Source of the DNA: Geoalkalibacter ferrihydriticus DSM 17813
GTDB taxonomy: Bacteria > Desulfobacterota > Desulfuromonadia > Desulfuromonadales > Geoalkalibacteraceae
NCBI RefSeq assembly: GCF_000820505.1
Contig: NZ_JWJD01000001.1
Location: 317,094 to 381,093 of the forward strand
Reading direction: 5' to 3'
Length of the DNA: 64,000 bases
Shown here: positions 19,253 through 28,849 of the stretch, piece after piece
Numbering within the stretch: the stretch's first letter is position 1
Layout: the number at the start of each line of letters is the position of its first letter
Position numbers and translations under genes: made by a program
Notes under the pieces: model-generated
What the model was told of the DNA's origin: nothing
Database searches by the model: none
Seen by the model: the letters and a program-made list of their open reading frames with translations, nothing else

Positions 19253-20400
19253 ACATCAACGCATCATTCAGGGGTGAATATTCCATGCCTTTATTCGCCC
19301 GGAATCTGATCGAGACACCCGTTGATCTTCCCCGTCGCGAGTTGCTCACCATGATGCGCCTGGCCCGGGATCTGTTTCATTTGAGTCGCTTGGCCGGTTA
19401 CCGCGCACTGATTGCGCCGCAGATTCCTGCCATTGCTGCCTTTGATCCAGGCCATGACGCCGTCATGATGGGATACGATTTTCATCTCGGTCCCAATGGG
19501 CCGCGCCTGATCGAAGTCAACACCAATGCGGGCGGTGGCCTGTTGGCTTATCTCGCTCACCGGCCCAAAGATCGCAATAGCGTCACAGGGATTCCTTTGC
19601 GACTGCAAAGTAAACTACTTCAATCCTTTGCGCAGGAAATGCAACGCCATTCAGGTGGGGGCCGTTTGCGCCCTCAGCGCATTGCGATTGTCGATGAAAA
19701 TCCGGCAACCCAGTTCCTCTACCCGGAAATGCAGGCATTTCAGCGGTTGTTCCAAGATTGGGGGGTGCCGGCGGTGATCGCGGATCCGACCGAATTGGAA
19801 GAGCGCGAGGGAGCATTGTTCCATCAGGGTCAAGCGCTGAGCCTTATCTACAACCGCCATTGCGACTTTTATCTTGAATCACCGGCCATGGCGGCTATCG
19901 CCCGGGCTTACGCTGAGGGGAACATCTGCCTCACGCCCAACCCCTTTTCCTATGCACTGCTTGGCGACAAGCGCCGCATGGTCCTCTGGTCGGACGCGGA
20001 AGCGCTGCGCGAGTTTGGGTTGCATGAAAAGATGTCCCAACGCATTCTCAGCGGCGTGCCTTACAGCCGCCTGTTGGTCGATCTGGGCGCGGAGGCTGCC
20101 TGGCAGCAACGCAAGAATCTGGTTTTCAAACCGGTGACCCGCTTCGGTAGCCGCGGAGTTTATATGGGGGCGAGCATTTCCCGTACCCGCTTCAATTCGC
20201 TGCCGCTGGAGCACACCCTGGCCCAGACTCTGGTCCCACCTTCCCTGACCCCAAGCCAAAATCATCCGTTAAAAACTGATTTTCGCCTCTTTGCCTACCG
20301 CGATCACATTCTCGGCATTGCGGCCCGTCTCTACCAAGGCCAGGTGACCAATATGCAATCCGAAGGCAGCGGCTTTGCTCCGGTGCGAATTATTCCCTAG
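19249..20400 (+). CDS. ATP-grasp-like protein coupled to the histidine kinase
   Basis: A 383-residue protein with features of glutathione-synthase-type ATP-grasp ligases: LIEVNTNAGGGLLAYL early, a central DENPATQFLYPEM, the nucleotide-binding lysine region NLVFKPVTRFGSRGVYMG, and a late metal-site segment KTDFRLFAYRDHILGIAARLYQGQVTN. It probably activates a carboxylate for ligation; the substrate is unknown. The TTG at 19249 overlaps the kinase stop codon (TTGA) behind GGTGAGG. An ATG at 19285 is an alternative. The overlap points to a functional partnership with the kinase. Confidence 0.65.
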   Translation: MNINASFRGEYSMPLFARNLIETPVDLPRRELLTMMRLARDLFHLSRLAGYRALIAPQIPAIAAFDPGHDAVMMGYDFHLGPNGPRLIEVNTNAGGGLLAYLAHRPKDRNSVTGIPLRLQSKLLQSFAQEMQRHSGGGRLRPQRIAIVDENPATQFLYPEMQAFQRLFQDWGVPAVIADPTELEEREGALFHQGQALSLIYNRHCDFYLESPAMAAIARAYAEGNICLTPNPFSYALLGDKRRMVLWSDAEALREFGLHEKMSQRILSGVPYSRLLVDLGAEAAWQQRKNLVFKPVTRFGSRGVYMGASISRTRFNSLPLEHTLAQTLVPPSLTPSQNHPLKTDFRLFAYRDHILGIAARLYQGQVTNMQSEGSGFAPVRIIP

Positions 20401-20405
20401 TTTCC

Positions 20406-21734
20406 TTATTGGGGCAATTTGCTGGTGATATTATTCCGCACCCAGTTGGGATCCCACCACTCGATGGGGTTGACCGAGACGCCGCCGACGGTGACCTCGA
20501 AATGCAGATGATCGCCCATGGCCATGCCTGTGGCGCCGCTGTTGCCAATGGGATCACCTTTTTGTACAAAATCTCCGGGCGCGACCTCCATCCGCGACAG
20601 ATGCGCGTAAAGGCTTTGTAGCCCCAGCCCATGGTCGATGACCACGCAGTTTCCGTAGATCCCCAGGAAATCCGCAAAAATCACCCGTCCATGATTACTT
20701 GCACGGATCGGGGCCTGCTGAACCGAGGCCAGATCGACACCCATATGGGTCGCTTCACTGATTTTTTGTCCCTGGTGGAGGTAAGTGCGGCGATCGGCAT
20801 ACCCGGCCATATTGGCCGCTCCGGCCATGCGCAGGAAATCGCCGTGCCAAAGAGGCTCCGAAGCGGTATTGAGGCTCAGGTCAACCAAGGTTTGCCGGTT
20901 GTCCTCGCGCATCCGGCTGTTGACTTTCAAAAAAGTCTCCAGTAACGAATTGGCTGCAGGAAAATAACGCTCGAACTGCGGTATGACTGCGTTCAGAAAA
21001 TTGTCGGATATGTTGAGGTTGTCATGACGGAAACGGCGCGCGTTGGCGTGGTATTGAAAGCCCCCGCGGCCTTCATTGCCGGCAAGATCAACAGCGATAA
21101 GGCGCGGCGAGAAATCGGCCGTGCTCATGTCGTGAGGAAAAGCGAACAAAGCGATGTATTCGCCCGACGGCTGGAGAAAGCCGGGGAAAAAATACTCGCC
21201 GATTTCGATCCCGGTCCTCTTTACCTCTTCGGAAACTGTATAGACGATGAGAGCGGCGCCCCCCTGATTGATGTTGTGGGCCGTGCTCAATACGTTGACA
21301 CGTGGCGGGGTCGCGTCGAAAATCAGCTCAAAGACCTGGTCGGTGGTGTTGCCGGCGCCAAAACGAAAAATCGACTGGTCCCTGGCCGTTACGCGAACTT
21401 CGATGGGGCCGTCGCGCAAGGCAGGGTCTTGCAAGGTGATGGTTTCACTGCTGCGAGTGACGCCTTGCTCATAGGTTTTGTCGAGAATTTGCCGGGAAAT
21501 GTTGCCTTGAGTCAGGGTAATCGTCACATTTTTGAGACCTGAGCCCTCATCGCTCAGCTCGAAGGTCAACGGCTTGTTCGATACCCGCTCGGAGTCAGCC
21601 AGGAGGGTGATTTCGGGGCCATCCGTGTCACGGAAGTAACTGAAGGCGCCGACAATCAGCCCCACAACCGCCAGCAACATCAACAGCAATCCGACTTTAC
21701 GGACGAAAGCCTTTTTTCGTGAACGCGTTTTCAT
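20406..21734 (-). CDS. M23 family metallopeptidase, membrane-anchored
   Basis: A 442-residue cell-wall peptidase of the LytM/M23 type. One membrane helix (about residues 13-33) is followed by a long periplasmic region with Ig-like beta repeats (TDGPEITLLADS, DATPPRVNVLST) and a C-terminal M23 domain. The zinc ligands are visible in ATHMGVDLAS (His and Asp) and in DHLHFEVTVGG, and SLYAHLSRM supplies the catalytic His. It most likely cuts peptidoglycan cross-links or regulates amidases. It converges on the ATP-grasp gene five bases away; no terminator is visible between them. Confidence 0.9.
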   Translation of the reverse strand: MKTRSRKKAFVRKVGLLLMLLAVVGLIVGAFSYFRDTDGPEITLLADSERVSNKPLTFELSDEGSGLKNVTITLTQGNISRQILDKTYEQGVTRSSETITLQDPALRDGPIEVRVTARDQSIFRFGAGNTTDQVFELIFDATPPRVNVLSTAHNINQGGAALIVYTVSEEVKRTGIEIGEYFFPGFLQPSGEYIALFAFPHDMSTADFSPRLIAVDLAGNEGRGGFQYHANARRFRHDNLNISDNFLNAVIPQFERYFPAANSLLETFLKVNSRMREDNRQTLVDLSLNTASEPLWHGDFLRMAGAANMAGYADRRTYLHQGQKISEATHMGVDLASVQQAPIRASNHGRVIFADFLGIYGNCVVIDHGLGLQSLYAHLSRMEVAPGDFVQKGDPIGNSGATGMAMGDHLHFEVTVGGVSVNPIEWWDPNWVRNNITSKLPQ

Positions 21735-21826
21735 TTTTGAACCTTTAGGTGAAGAGGGGAATAAAGTAAAATCTGATGTTACCCAAAGGCCCTGACCAAG
21801 GTCAACTCAAACCGCTCTGAGCGTCC

Positions 21827-22228
21827 TCACTCCCAACGACCGTCGCGGCGACGGCGTAATTCGATGTCCACTGACTCGATGCGCCCGCGGTCGCTGACGA
21901 AAGAACTCAGCAACCAACTGACCAGACTGATGACCAGAGAGCCAAGGAGGGCCGAGCCGAAACCGGCAACCTGAAAGCCGCCGATAACCCCCGAGACCAT
22001 CATCAGCATCAATGCGTTGATGACGAAGGTGAACAATCCCAGTGTCAGGATGTTGATGGGCAGGGTGAGAAGAAAAAGAATGGGGCGAAAAAAGGCATTG
22101 AGAAAGCCGAGAATCGCTGCCGCGAGAAGAGCGGAGCCAAAACCGGCGACATGAATGCCGCCGAGCAGGTAGGCCGCCGCCAGAATGGCGGCGGTCAGAA
22201 TAAGCCAACGCAAAATAAGACCAGGCAC
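21827..22228 (-). CDS. YvlD/phage-holin-like membrane protein (DUF360)
   Basis: A 133-residue protein with four transmembrane segments and the family pattern of a repeated GG(I/F)xVAGFGSALL motif before the second and fourth helices, and NAFFRPILFLLTLPINILTLGLF in the middle (seen as FRPILFLLTLPIN). Bacterial homologues affect envelope stress responses, but the role is unclear. GTG at 22228 is the likely start, because GGAGG sits seven bases before it; the frame remains open to 22243. Confidence 0.8.
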   Translation of the reverse strand: MPGLILRWLILTAAILAAAYLLGGIHVAGFGSALLAAAILGFLNAFFRPILFLLTLPINILTLGLFTFVINALMLMMVSGVIGGFQVAGFGSALLGSLVISLVSWLLSSFVSDRGRIESVDIELRRRRDGRWE

Positions 22229-22284
22229 AGAGAACCCTCCCACAGAGTACTTTTAAATCAGGGTGCTATTTAGCTGCACTGCCA

Positions 22285-22320
22285 ATCGCGCCCTGCGGCG
22301 CAGGCCGAACAGTTGCAAAT
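22285..22320. repeat. degenerate right end of the dispersed inverted-repeat element
   Basis: GCCCTGCGGCGCAGGCCGAA followed by CAGTTGCAA resembles the right end of the elements at 25184-25316 and 44193-44326 (CCCTGCGGTGC, CTGAACAGTTAC). It lies between the YvlD-like gene and the aldehyde dehydrogenase gene. Confidence 0.4.
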
Positions 22321-22340
22321 CAGGTTGGTTTTTGTTTTCC

Positions 22341-23759
22341 TTAACGTTGCAGAGACTTGATTTCCAGAAATTCATCCAGTCCATAGGTGCCGAACTCGCG
22401 ACCGATCCCCGAATGCTTAAAGCCGCCGAAGGGCGCAAGCGGATTGAAACGGCCGCCGTTGATATCGATCTGCCCCGCCTCGATGCGTCGCGCCACCTCC
22501 AGAGCACGATCGGTATCCGCCGACCACACCGCAGCCGACAGGCCGTAATCGGTGCCATTGGCGATGGCGACGGCCTGCTCATCATCGCGGTAAGCAAGAA
22601 TTGACAACACCGGGCCGAAAATCTCTTCACGGGCGATACTCATCTCTGGCGTTACCTCGCCAAAAACGGTGGGCTGCACAAAAAAACCACGTTCCAAGCC
22701 CTCAGGCGCCTCGGCTCCGCCACACAGCAACCTGGCCCCCTCGGCAACACCACGGCGGATGGAATCGCGCACCCGCTCGCGCTGGGCAGCGGAAACCAGG
22801 GGACCCAAGCGCGTGTCGGGGGCAAAGGGATCCCCAGGAACAAAGGTGCCGGCGATTTCCACAGCCATCGCGGCGGCTTTTTCATAAAGGCGTTCCGGCA
22901 CCAACATGCGGGTCAGAGCACTGCAGGTTTGACCCGAGTTGAGAAAGCAGGAAGCCACCGTCGCTTTGACCGCTTTTCCCAGATCGGCGTCCGCGAGAAT
23001 CACCGCGGGCGATTTGCCGCCCATCTCCAGGGTCAGGCGCTTGACCGTCGCGGCGGCCAGTTCGCTGATGCGTCTTCCGGCGCGCGTCGAGCCGGTAAAA
23101 GAAATCATGCGCACATCGGGATGGCGCACCAGGGCTTCACCCGCTTCCGGACCATAGCCACTAACCAGATTGAAAACCCCCGGCGGCAGCCCTGCTTCCT
23201 GAGCGATTTCCGCCAGTTTAAAGGCGGACAGGGGCGCTTGCTCGCTCGGCTTGATCACCACCGTACAGCCCGCGGCCAAGGCCGGCGCGATCTTAGCCAT
23301 GACCTGATGGAGAGGATAGTTCCACGGGGTAATGCACCCCACCACGCCGCGTGGTTCCTTGAGTACCAGGGAATTGCCGATTTCTTCGCTAAAGGCATAG
23401 TCATCAAGTAGCTTGATGTAACTCTCCAGAATCATCGGTGGCAGCCCGGCCTGAATACGCTGGGAGAGTTTAAAGGGCATGCCGACCTCGGCGCTGATGG
23501 TGTGCGCGATGACGTCGCTGCTCGCGATCAATCCGGCGTGCAGACGCGACAGATATTCTCCGCGTTCCCGCGGACTCAGCGCAGCCCAACCGGGCAAGGC
23601 TTTGCGTGCGGCCTGCACTGCAATGCCCACCTCTTCACTGCCGCCGGAGGGGATGACGCCGATGGTCTCTTCCGTGGTGGAATGAATAACTTCGATTCCC
23701 GCGCGTGCCGAGGCAGGAACCCATTCTCCGCCGATATACAATTTTTCGTGTACCTGCAT
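22341..23759 (-). CDS. aldehyde dehydrogenase family protein
   Basis: A 472-residue NAD(P)-dependent aldehyde dehydrogenase. It shows the cofactor region [13 protein letters not shown] and [10 protein letters not shown], the catalytic Glu in [12 protein letters not shown] and the nucleophilic Cys in [10 protein letters not shown]. The length is normal for the superfamily. Substrate specificity cannot be fixed from sequence by eye. The gene ends close to a degenerate copy of the dispersed repeat; it begins 59 bases after the SDR gene on the same strand, and the two oxidoreductases may be co-transcribed. Confidence 0.92.
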   Translation of the reverse strand: MQVHEKLYIGGEWVPASARAGIEVIHSTTEETIGVIPSGGSEEVGIAVQAARKALPGWAALSPRERGEYLSRLHAGLIASSDVIAHTISAEVGMPFKLSQRIQAGLPPMILESYIKLLDDYAFSEEIGNSLVLKEPRGVVGCITPWNYPLHQVMAKIAPALAAGCTVVIKPSEQAPLSAFKLAEIAQEAGLPPGVFNLVSGYGPEAGEALVRHPDVRMISFTGSTRAGRRISELAAATVKRLTLEMGGKSPAVILADADLGKAVKATVASCFLNSGQTCSALTRMLVPERLYEKAAAMAVEIAGTFVPGDPFAPDTRLGPLVSAAQRERVRDSIRRGVAEGARLLCGGAEAPEGLERGFFVQPTVFGEVTPEMSIAREEIFGPVLSILAYRDDEQAVAIANGTDYGLSAAVWSADTDRALEVARRIEAGQIDINGGRFNPLAPFGGFKHSGIGREFGTYGLDEFLEIKSLQR

Positions 23760-23818
23760 GCTGTCCTCCGTCAGATTGACGATCTCTTGGTCATTCGGAA
23801 GCCCCGTATGGTGACGAT

Positions 23819-24517
23819 CTACCAGGGGATGATGCGGCCGTCATAGGCAATGAGTTTGCCGTTGTCGTCGGCATTTGCCTGCTCCAGCACCTGTCGCAGC
23901 CCCTGGACGCTTTCCTCGACACTCAGCGCTGCCTGCGCTCCGCCCATATCGGTGCGCACCCATCCCGGGTGCAGCAGTAAAGTGGTAATGCCACGAGGCT
24001 TGAGGTCGATTGAGAGGGACTTGCCGACCATATGCACCGCAGCCTTGGATGAACGGTAGACGTATTTGCCGCCCGAGGTATTATCGGCGATGCTGCCGAG
24101 CTGGGTTCCCATGATGGCCAACAAACGCCGTTTTCCGGCGGCCAGTTGGTCGAGAAAAGCCACCGCCATATAATAGGGTGCCAGAACGTTGACCCGCATG
24201 GCGGCCATCCATCCTTCGGCATCGATAAGGCCGAATTCTTGCTGCTTTGGACCGTTGATTCCGGCATTGTTGAACAGAATATCGATTTTTTCTTTGCGCA
24301 GATCGTCGGCCAGGCGGGAAATATCTTCCACACGGCCGACATCGAGGGTGAGAACAAGAATCTTATTGCCGCTGTGTTCGGCCAATTTTTTCAGCTCCAC
24401 GGCCTCCTCGGGATTGCGGCAACAGGCCAAAACTCGCCAGCCGGCTGCACTGTACTGGCGCGAAAGCTCCAGACCAATACCCCGATTGGCGCCCGTAACC
24501 AGGATCGTGTTTGCCAT
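23819..24517 (-). CDS. short-chain dehydrogenase/reductase
   Basis: A 232-residue classical SDR oxidoreductase. The dinucleotide motif [16 protein letters not shown], the NNAGING motif, a Ser before, and the catalytic [10 protein letters not shown] (YxxxK) are all present. The ATG at 24517 follows GGAGGAG closely; a longer frame to 24553 lacks a ribosome site. The sequence resembles carbonyl-reductase/sepiapterin-type SDRs, but the substrate is unknown. Located just upstream of the aldehyde dehydrogenase gene. Confidence 0.9.
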   Translation of the reverse strand: MANTILVTGANRGIGLELSRQYSAAGWRVLACCRNPEEAVELKKLAEHSGNKILVLTLDVGRVEDISRLADDLRKEKIDILFNNAGINGPKQQEFGLIDAEGWMAAMRVNVLAPYYMAVAFLDQLAAGKRRLLAIMGTQLGSIADNTSGGKYVYRSSKAAVHMVGKSLSIDLKPRGITTLLLHPGWVRTDMGGAQAALSVEESVQGLRQVLEQANADDNGKLIAYDGRIIPW

Positions 24518-24630
24518 GGTCTCCTCCCTTGTCGTTGATTTCATCTTGGACACTTTACCTGATATTTTCCAACTTTCGACCCTTGTCGCTACGAAAATCT
24601 TTGATAAATATAAGAAGTGATTGTTTTTTT

Positions 24631-24705
24631 AACAATTCAGCCGCAGGGTCATCGCGGCGCCGCAGAACAAGGCGGCTGAGCCCTGCGGTGCAAGCTGAAC
24701 GTTTG
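24631..24705. repeat. short variant of the dispersed inverted-repeat element
   Basis: The ends AACAATTCAGC and GCTGAACGTTTG are inverted copies, and inside them CCGCAGGG pairs with CCCTGCGG. The core has a GCGGCGCCGC palindrome in place of the longer core of the two full-length elements. It lies between the SDR and CHC2 genes and could act on either transcript. Confidence 0.6.
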
Positions 24706-24727
24706 CCTATTTTTGAAAAGGTGCGTC

Positions 24728-24994
24728 ATGGACGAAAAGCGCCGTCAAATGGATGAGCAAATCAAAGACCCCCAAACAATCGCGCGGGTTGCCAGAGACC
24801 TCGGACTAAGGGCTGAGGGAAAGCATTTTTTCTGTCCGAGCTGCCATGACGCCGAAGCTCCCATGGTAATCAAGGACGGACACTTTCAGTGCTTTCGTTG
24901 CGGTGTTCAGGGAGATGTGGTCGGATTGGTCAAGTTGGCGCGAAAGTGCGATCTGGAAAGCGCTTTGGAATGGTTGTCACAAGAAATTGACTGA
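24728..24994 (+). CDS. small CHC2 zinc-finger protein
   Basis: An 88-residue protein with the zinc ribbon of DnaG-type primases: FFCPSCHDAEAP, then HFQCFRCGVQGDVVGLVKLA, followed by a helix in which KCDLESALEWLS matches the primase motif after the finger. There is no TOPRIM domain, so it cannot be a primase by itself. It may bind DNA or assist a nuclease or primase. The ATG at 24728 is chosen because AAAGGTG lies just upstream. Function unknown. Confidence 0.75.
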   Translation: MDEKRRQMDEQIKDPQTIARVARDLGLRAEGKHFFCPSCHDAEAPMVIKDGHFQCFRCGVQGDVVGLVKLARKCDLESALEWLSQEID

Positions 24995-25000
24995 AAAAGG

Positions 25001-25040
25001 CAAAAAAATGGGGTGCCCCCAGGAGGGATAAGGGCACCCC
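25001..25040 (-). terminator. rho-independent terminator facing the MacB-like operon
   Basis: A perfect 9-bp stem GGGGTGCCC (25010-25018) and GGGCACCCC (25032-25040). On the minus strand seven T follow (25002-25008 complement), so it stops transcripts coming from the ABC transporter operon after they cross the repeat element. It lies next to the end of the CHC2 gene, with the wrong polarity for a terminator of that gene. Confidence 0.8.
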
Positions 25041-25183
25041 GAAATAAAGGTTGGTTTAGAGAGATTATTACCTAAAAGGTCTTTTTTGTCAAGTCTCAGG
25101 GACAGGCTCATGCAGCCGCGGACATGGGTACCGCGAGCCCCTTCCGGGCGGTGGTGAACAGTTGCATCTTTTGAATCTGCGAC

Positions 25184-25316
25184 GTAACTATTCTGCAACG
25201 TCCAAAACAGGACCGCAGGGTGCGGCGGTTGAGTGCTGCGGCAAATGTTTGAGCCGCAGGTGAGTTTTTGCCGCACACGATGCCGCCGTACCCTGCGGTG
25301 CATGCTGAACAGTTAC
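25184..25316. repeat. full-length dispersed inverted-repeat element (copy A)
   Basis: A 133-bp element. Ends: GTAACTATTCTGCA and TGCTGAACAGTTAC. Outer stem: ACCGCAGGGTGCGGCGG with CCGCCGTACCCTGCGGT, one G-T pair. Inner stem: TGCGGCAAA with TTTGCCGCA, enclosing TGTTTGAGCCGCAGGTGAGT. A nearly identical element lies at 44193-44326. It is located eight bases beyond the stop of the MacB-like gene, where it would form a very stable RNA structure in the 3' leader. Confidence 0.85.
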
Positions 25317-25323
25317 TCTGCGA

Positions 25324-26592
25324 CTATTCATGCCGCAGGGCATCGATGGGATCCAGGCGCGCGGCTCGTACCGCCGGGTAGAGCCCGAAGATAATCCCCA
25401 CCGAGAGGCTAATGACCACCGAAAGGATCAGGCTGCCCGCGGTAACGACCGTGGTCAGACCGGCGAAATAGGTAATCAGGTGCGGAATCAGAACTCCCAC
25501 CCCGATGCCGATCATCCCCCCGGCGCAGGAAAGTACCACTGTTTCGATGAGAAACTGGCCGACGATCTGGCGGCGTTTAGCGCCGATGGCGCGGCGGATA
25601 CCGATTTCACGTGTCCGCTCGGTCACCGAGGCAAGCATGATATTCATGATGCCGATGCCTCCCACCAGCAGGCTGATGCCGGCGATGGAGCCGAGCACGA
25701 TATTGAAAGTGCGCTTGGTGGCCTCGGCCTGGCGCAGCAGGGCCAGGGGCACGTCAATGCGGTAGTCCTTCTGTCTATGAAACCGTCCCAGCATCTCCTC
25801 GATGGCCTGGGCGGTGGCTTCGACATTCTCGATATCGTCAACCCGTACAATGATCTGATGCAGCTCGACCCGTTCGCGCATGAAGCTCCCCGCGCTGCGC
25901 CGCACCGTCATGTCGCCGTAGCGTTCACGGGTGGTGCTCAGGGGCAGGTAGACATCCTCCTGGCGATCAGGCGCTTGCACTCCCGCGGTTTGCTCGCCCA
26001 GTGACTCCACAATGCCGACTACCTCGAATACCTCGCCGCCAATTTGCAGGAACGAACCCAGGGGGTGCTCCAAAGGCAAGAGGTTGCGCGCGACGGCCTC
26101 GGTAACCACTACGACCGCGGCATGATTTTCTTCATCCTGATAACTGAGAAAACGACCGGCCAACAAGGGTCGCTGTACAAGGTCGAACCACTCCGGCGTC
26201 ACACCCATAAGGCGTGTTTCCATAGCCCGCGCGCCCAGTCGTGCCTCCTTGCGCACCGCCTTGACCGGCACGGTGGTGCGAACAGCATCGAACGTCTCGC
26301 GAATGCGCTGCTCGTCCTGATAGGTCAGGCCGTACATGCTCATGAGAATACGTACCTGAGGACTGCTCTCCTCCTCTACCGGCTTGATGGACGAGATGAG
26401 GATGTTTTCGCTGCCCAGACGGCGGATCTGCTCCAACGCCTCCTGGCTGGCTCCCTCGCCGACCGAAAGCATGGCGATGACGCTGCCGACGCCGAACACC
26501 ATGCCGAGCATGGTGAGCAGGCTACGCAGGCCGTTGAGCACCAGATTCTTGATACCCAGGCGAATATTACGGACGATCTTGAGTTCACGCAT
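25324..26592 (-). CDS. MacB-type ABC transporter permease
   Basis: A 422-residue permease of the MacB/FtsX type: one membrane helix near residues 22-45, a large periplasmic domain (about 50-290) and three C-terminal helices (SLLVGGIGIMNIMLASV and the TREIGIRRAIGAKRR coupling motif). It does not carry its own ATPase, unlike E. coli MacB; the ATPase is encoded separately two bases upstream. With the adaptor and outer-membrane factor of the same operon it forms a tripartite mechanotransmission pump. Substrate unknown (peptides, macrolides or lipid-like molecules are typical). Confidence 0.92.
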   Translation of the reverse strand: MRELKIVRNIRLGIKNLVLNGLRSLLTMLGMVFGVGSVIAMLSVGEGASQEALEQIRRLGSENILISSIKPVEEESSPQVRILMSMYGLTYQDEQRIRETFDAVRTTVPVKAVRKEARLGARAMETRLMGVTPEWFDLVQRPLLAGRFLSYQDEENHAAVVVVTEAVARNLLPLEHPLGSFLQIGGEVFEVVGIVESLGEQTAGVQAPDRQEDVYLPLSTTRERYGDMTVRRSAGSFMRERVELHQIIVRVDDIENVEATAQAIEEMLGRFHRQKDYRIDVPLALLRQAEATKRTFNIVLGSIAGISLLVGGIGIMNIMLASVTERTREIGIRRAIGAKRRQIVGQFLIETVVLSCAGGMIGIGVGVLIPHLITYFAGLTTVVTAGSLILSVVISLSVGIIFGLYPAVRAARLDPIDALRHE

Positions 26593-26594
26593 GT

Positions 26595-27296
26595 TCAGTT
26601 GTCCGCAGACTCGATGCGGTCGATAAGGCCGTCGCGAATATGCAGGCGATGGTCGGCATAGGCAGCGATTTCCGGTTCATGGGTGACCATGATCACGGTC
26701 TTGCCTTGGTGGTTGAGGGTTTTAAGCATCTCCATGATCTGCGTGCCCGTGGCGGTATCGAGGTTACCCGTCGGCTCATCGGCAAGAATGATTTGCGGAT
26801 CGTTGGCCAGAGCCCGGGCGATGGCGACCCGCTGCTGCTGACCGCCGGAGAGCTCGTTGGGGCGATGCTCAAGGCGCTCTTCCAGCCCCACCAGGGCCGC
26901 CAGTTCTTCGGCCCGCCGGCGGCTGCGCTCGGCCTCCCAGCCGAGATAAAACAACGGTAGTTCGATATTCTCACGCACACTGAGCTGGGCGATGAGGTTG
27001 AAGCTCTGAAAAATAAAACCAAGATGGCGCAGGCGAATCTCACTCAGGGCATCGTCATCGACTCCGGCGGTCTGCTGCTCCTGGATGTAGCAGGCACCCT
27101 GTGTCGGTCGATCAAGGCAGCCGAGCAGGTTGAGCAGGGTGCTCTTGCCCGAGCCGCTGGGCCCCATGATCGCCCAAAAACTGCCCCGCAAAAAGTCGAT
27201 GGAGACTCCGGCCAGGGCATGCACGTCTTCACTGCCGACGCGATAGGTCTTCCAGACCTCATCCAGGCGGATGACACTGGTGTCGGCAGAACTCAT
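26595..27296 (-). CDS. ABC transporter ATP-binding protein (MacB/LolD type)
   Basis: A 233-residue ATPase with Walker [13 protein letters not shown]-loop IFQSFNLI, signature [15 protein letters not shown], Walker [12 protein letters not shown] and the switch His in VMVTHEPE-like VIMVTHEP. The sequence belongs to the LolD/MacB subgroup. It drives the MacB-type permease encoded next. Its ATG overlaps the stop of the adaptor gene (ATGA), and two bases separate it from the permease, so the four export genes are tightly coupled. Confidence 0.94.
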   Translation of the reverse strand: MSSADTSVIRLDEVWKTYRVGSEDVHALAGVSIDFLRGSFWAIMGPSGSGKSTLLNLLGCLDRPTQGACYIQEQQTAGVDDDALSEIRLRHLGFIFQSFNLIAQLSVRENIELPLFYLGWEAERSRRRAEELAALVGLEERLEHRPNELSGGQQQRVAIARALANDPQIILADEPTGNLDTATGTQIMEMLKTLNHQGKTVIMVTHEPEIAAYADHRLHIRDGLIDRIESADN

Positions 27297-28849
27297 CCGC
27301 GCCCTCCCCTTTGGGGGTGCGCCGCGCGTGCGCCGTTCTGGCCTGTGACGCGACCGCGCGTACTCTCCAGCGGCGGAGTCAGAAGCACGGCTTCGCCGAC
27401 TTCAAGGCCGCCCAGAACATGCACCATGCGGTTGTTGTCCAGGCCGACTTCCACCTGCCGTGGCCCGAAGTTTGCGCCCTGGCGCACGTAAACCGTGGGC
27501 ATTCCGTCGATGCGTGTCACCGCCTGTACCGGCACATAAAGCGCCTCGGGATATTCGGCCACCATAATCTCCGCTCGACAACTCATCCCGGTACGCAGGC
27601 CTTCAGCATCGCCTTCGATGTGAATGTCGGTATTGTAAACCTTGAGGTCGGGATTAAGCCAGACGCTTACGGCGTCGGGCAGCGGGGCAATGTTGGTGAC
27701 CCGTCCCTGAAAGACCCGTCCCGGCAGGGCGTTGACCGTAATGCGTACCGGCATGCCGACCCGTACCTTTTCCAGGTTGGATTCATGCACCTTGATTTCG
27801 GCCTTGACTGAACCCGGCGCAGGCAGATAAATCAACTCCTGCCGTTCACGGATTTCCTGCCCTTCGGCCAGGGGTTCGGCATTGCCGCGAAAATTGGCCT
27901 GGGTCGAGGTAGCGTAGACCACCAAACCATCATTGGGTGCATAGATCCGCGTTTTAGCGATCTGCTGCTCAAGCTTGACAACCCGCCCCTGCTCGCGCTG
28001 GAATTCGGATTCCCGAGCACGCAATTCGGCTTCGGTCTGAATGACGTCGGCCGTGGCCTTGCGCCGTACCCGCTCCAGAGCCATGGCGGTCTGATTCTCC
28101 TGGCTACGCAATTCGTCGAGTTTGCGCCGGTAGGTAAAATCCTGCAGCAGTTTGAGTTCGGCCAGGGCCAGATCCAGATCAAGCTGGGCTCGCTGGGCCG
28201 CCAGTTCGTCGGCCTGCAATTCCGTCTGTGAGATGTATTTTTCTTCAAACAGCACCCGCGACCATTCCAGTTTTTCCTCGGCGCGGCGCAGCTCTTCGCG
28301 GTTGATGGTGATGCGCGCCTCGGCGGACATCAAATCCTTGGGAAAGTCGCCGTCGACGTATTTCTTCAGGTCTTCGGCGGCGAACTGCGCGTCGAGTTCC
28401 GCCCGTTCTGTTTCGCTCTGTGCCTGGTTGCGCACCACTTCGAGATTTTCGCGCGCGCGGATATAGGCGGCTTCCGCGTTGATCATGCGAATCTGCTGAT
28501 CGACCATGTCGTCGTTCAAGCGGCTGGCGTCGAGTTCGATCAATAGATCGCCCTTATTGACCCGGGTTCCCTCGCGCACTAGATACAAAATGGTGGTACG
28601 TCCCTCGACCTCGTTCTTAATCACCACCTGATCCAGAGATTGAATGGTGCCGGATTGCGCGACGCTGATGGCCAGGGGGCCCTGCTCAACCTTGAAGGTT
28701 GACGTCCCCTGGGTGTTTTGCCGTTCCTTGGCGCCGCCGGACACGTAAAAAGTCAGCGCGACTGCGACAACGACAACGATACTGCCAATCAGCAACAAAA
28801 ATTTTTTAGCGCCCCAACGGGGCGTAAGCGCCTGTTTAGCTTCCTTCAT
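27293..28849 (-). CDS. HlyD/MacA-family periplasmic adaptor
   Basis: A 518-residue membrane-fusion protein. An N-terminal anchor helix (about residues 19-38) is followed by a lipoyl half-motif, a long heptad-rich coiled coil (about 110-290), the second lipoyl half, and beta-barrel and membrane-proximal domains. It is longer than E. coli MacA (about 370 residues), with an extended hairpin. It should bridge the MacB-type permease and the TolC-like protein. Its start overlaps the TolC-type gene by 14 bases. Confidence 0.88.
   Translation of the reverse strand: MKEAKQALTPRWGAKKFLLLIGSIVVVVAVALTFYVSGGAKERQNTQGTSTFKVEQGPLAISVAQSGTIQSLDQVVIKNEVEGRTTILYLVREGTRVNKGDLLIELDASRLNDDMVDQQIRMINAEAAYIRARENLEVVRNQAQSETERAELDAQFAAEDLKKYVDGDFPKDLMSAEARITINREELRRAEEKLEWSRVLFEEKYISQTELQADELAAQRAQLDLDLALAELKLLQDFTYRRKLDELRSQENQTAMALERVRRKATADVIQTEAELRARESEFQREQGRVVKLEQQIAKTRIYAPNDGLVVYATSTQANFRGNAEPLAEGQEIRERQELIYLPAPGSVKAEIKVHESNLEKVRVGMPVRITVNALPGRVFQGRVTNIAPLPDAVSVWLNPDLKVYNTDIHIEGDAEGLRTGMSCRAEIMVAEYPEALYVPVQAVTRIDGMPTVYVRQGANFGPRQVEVGLDNNRMVHVLGGLEVGEAVLLTPPLESTRGRVTGQNGARAAHPQRGGRG

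Noticed and set aside
19723-20137. Alternative open frames within the ATP-grasp gene
   Set aside because: They have no ribosome sites, and the main frame contains the conserved glycine- and lysine-rich motifs.
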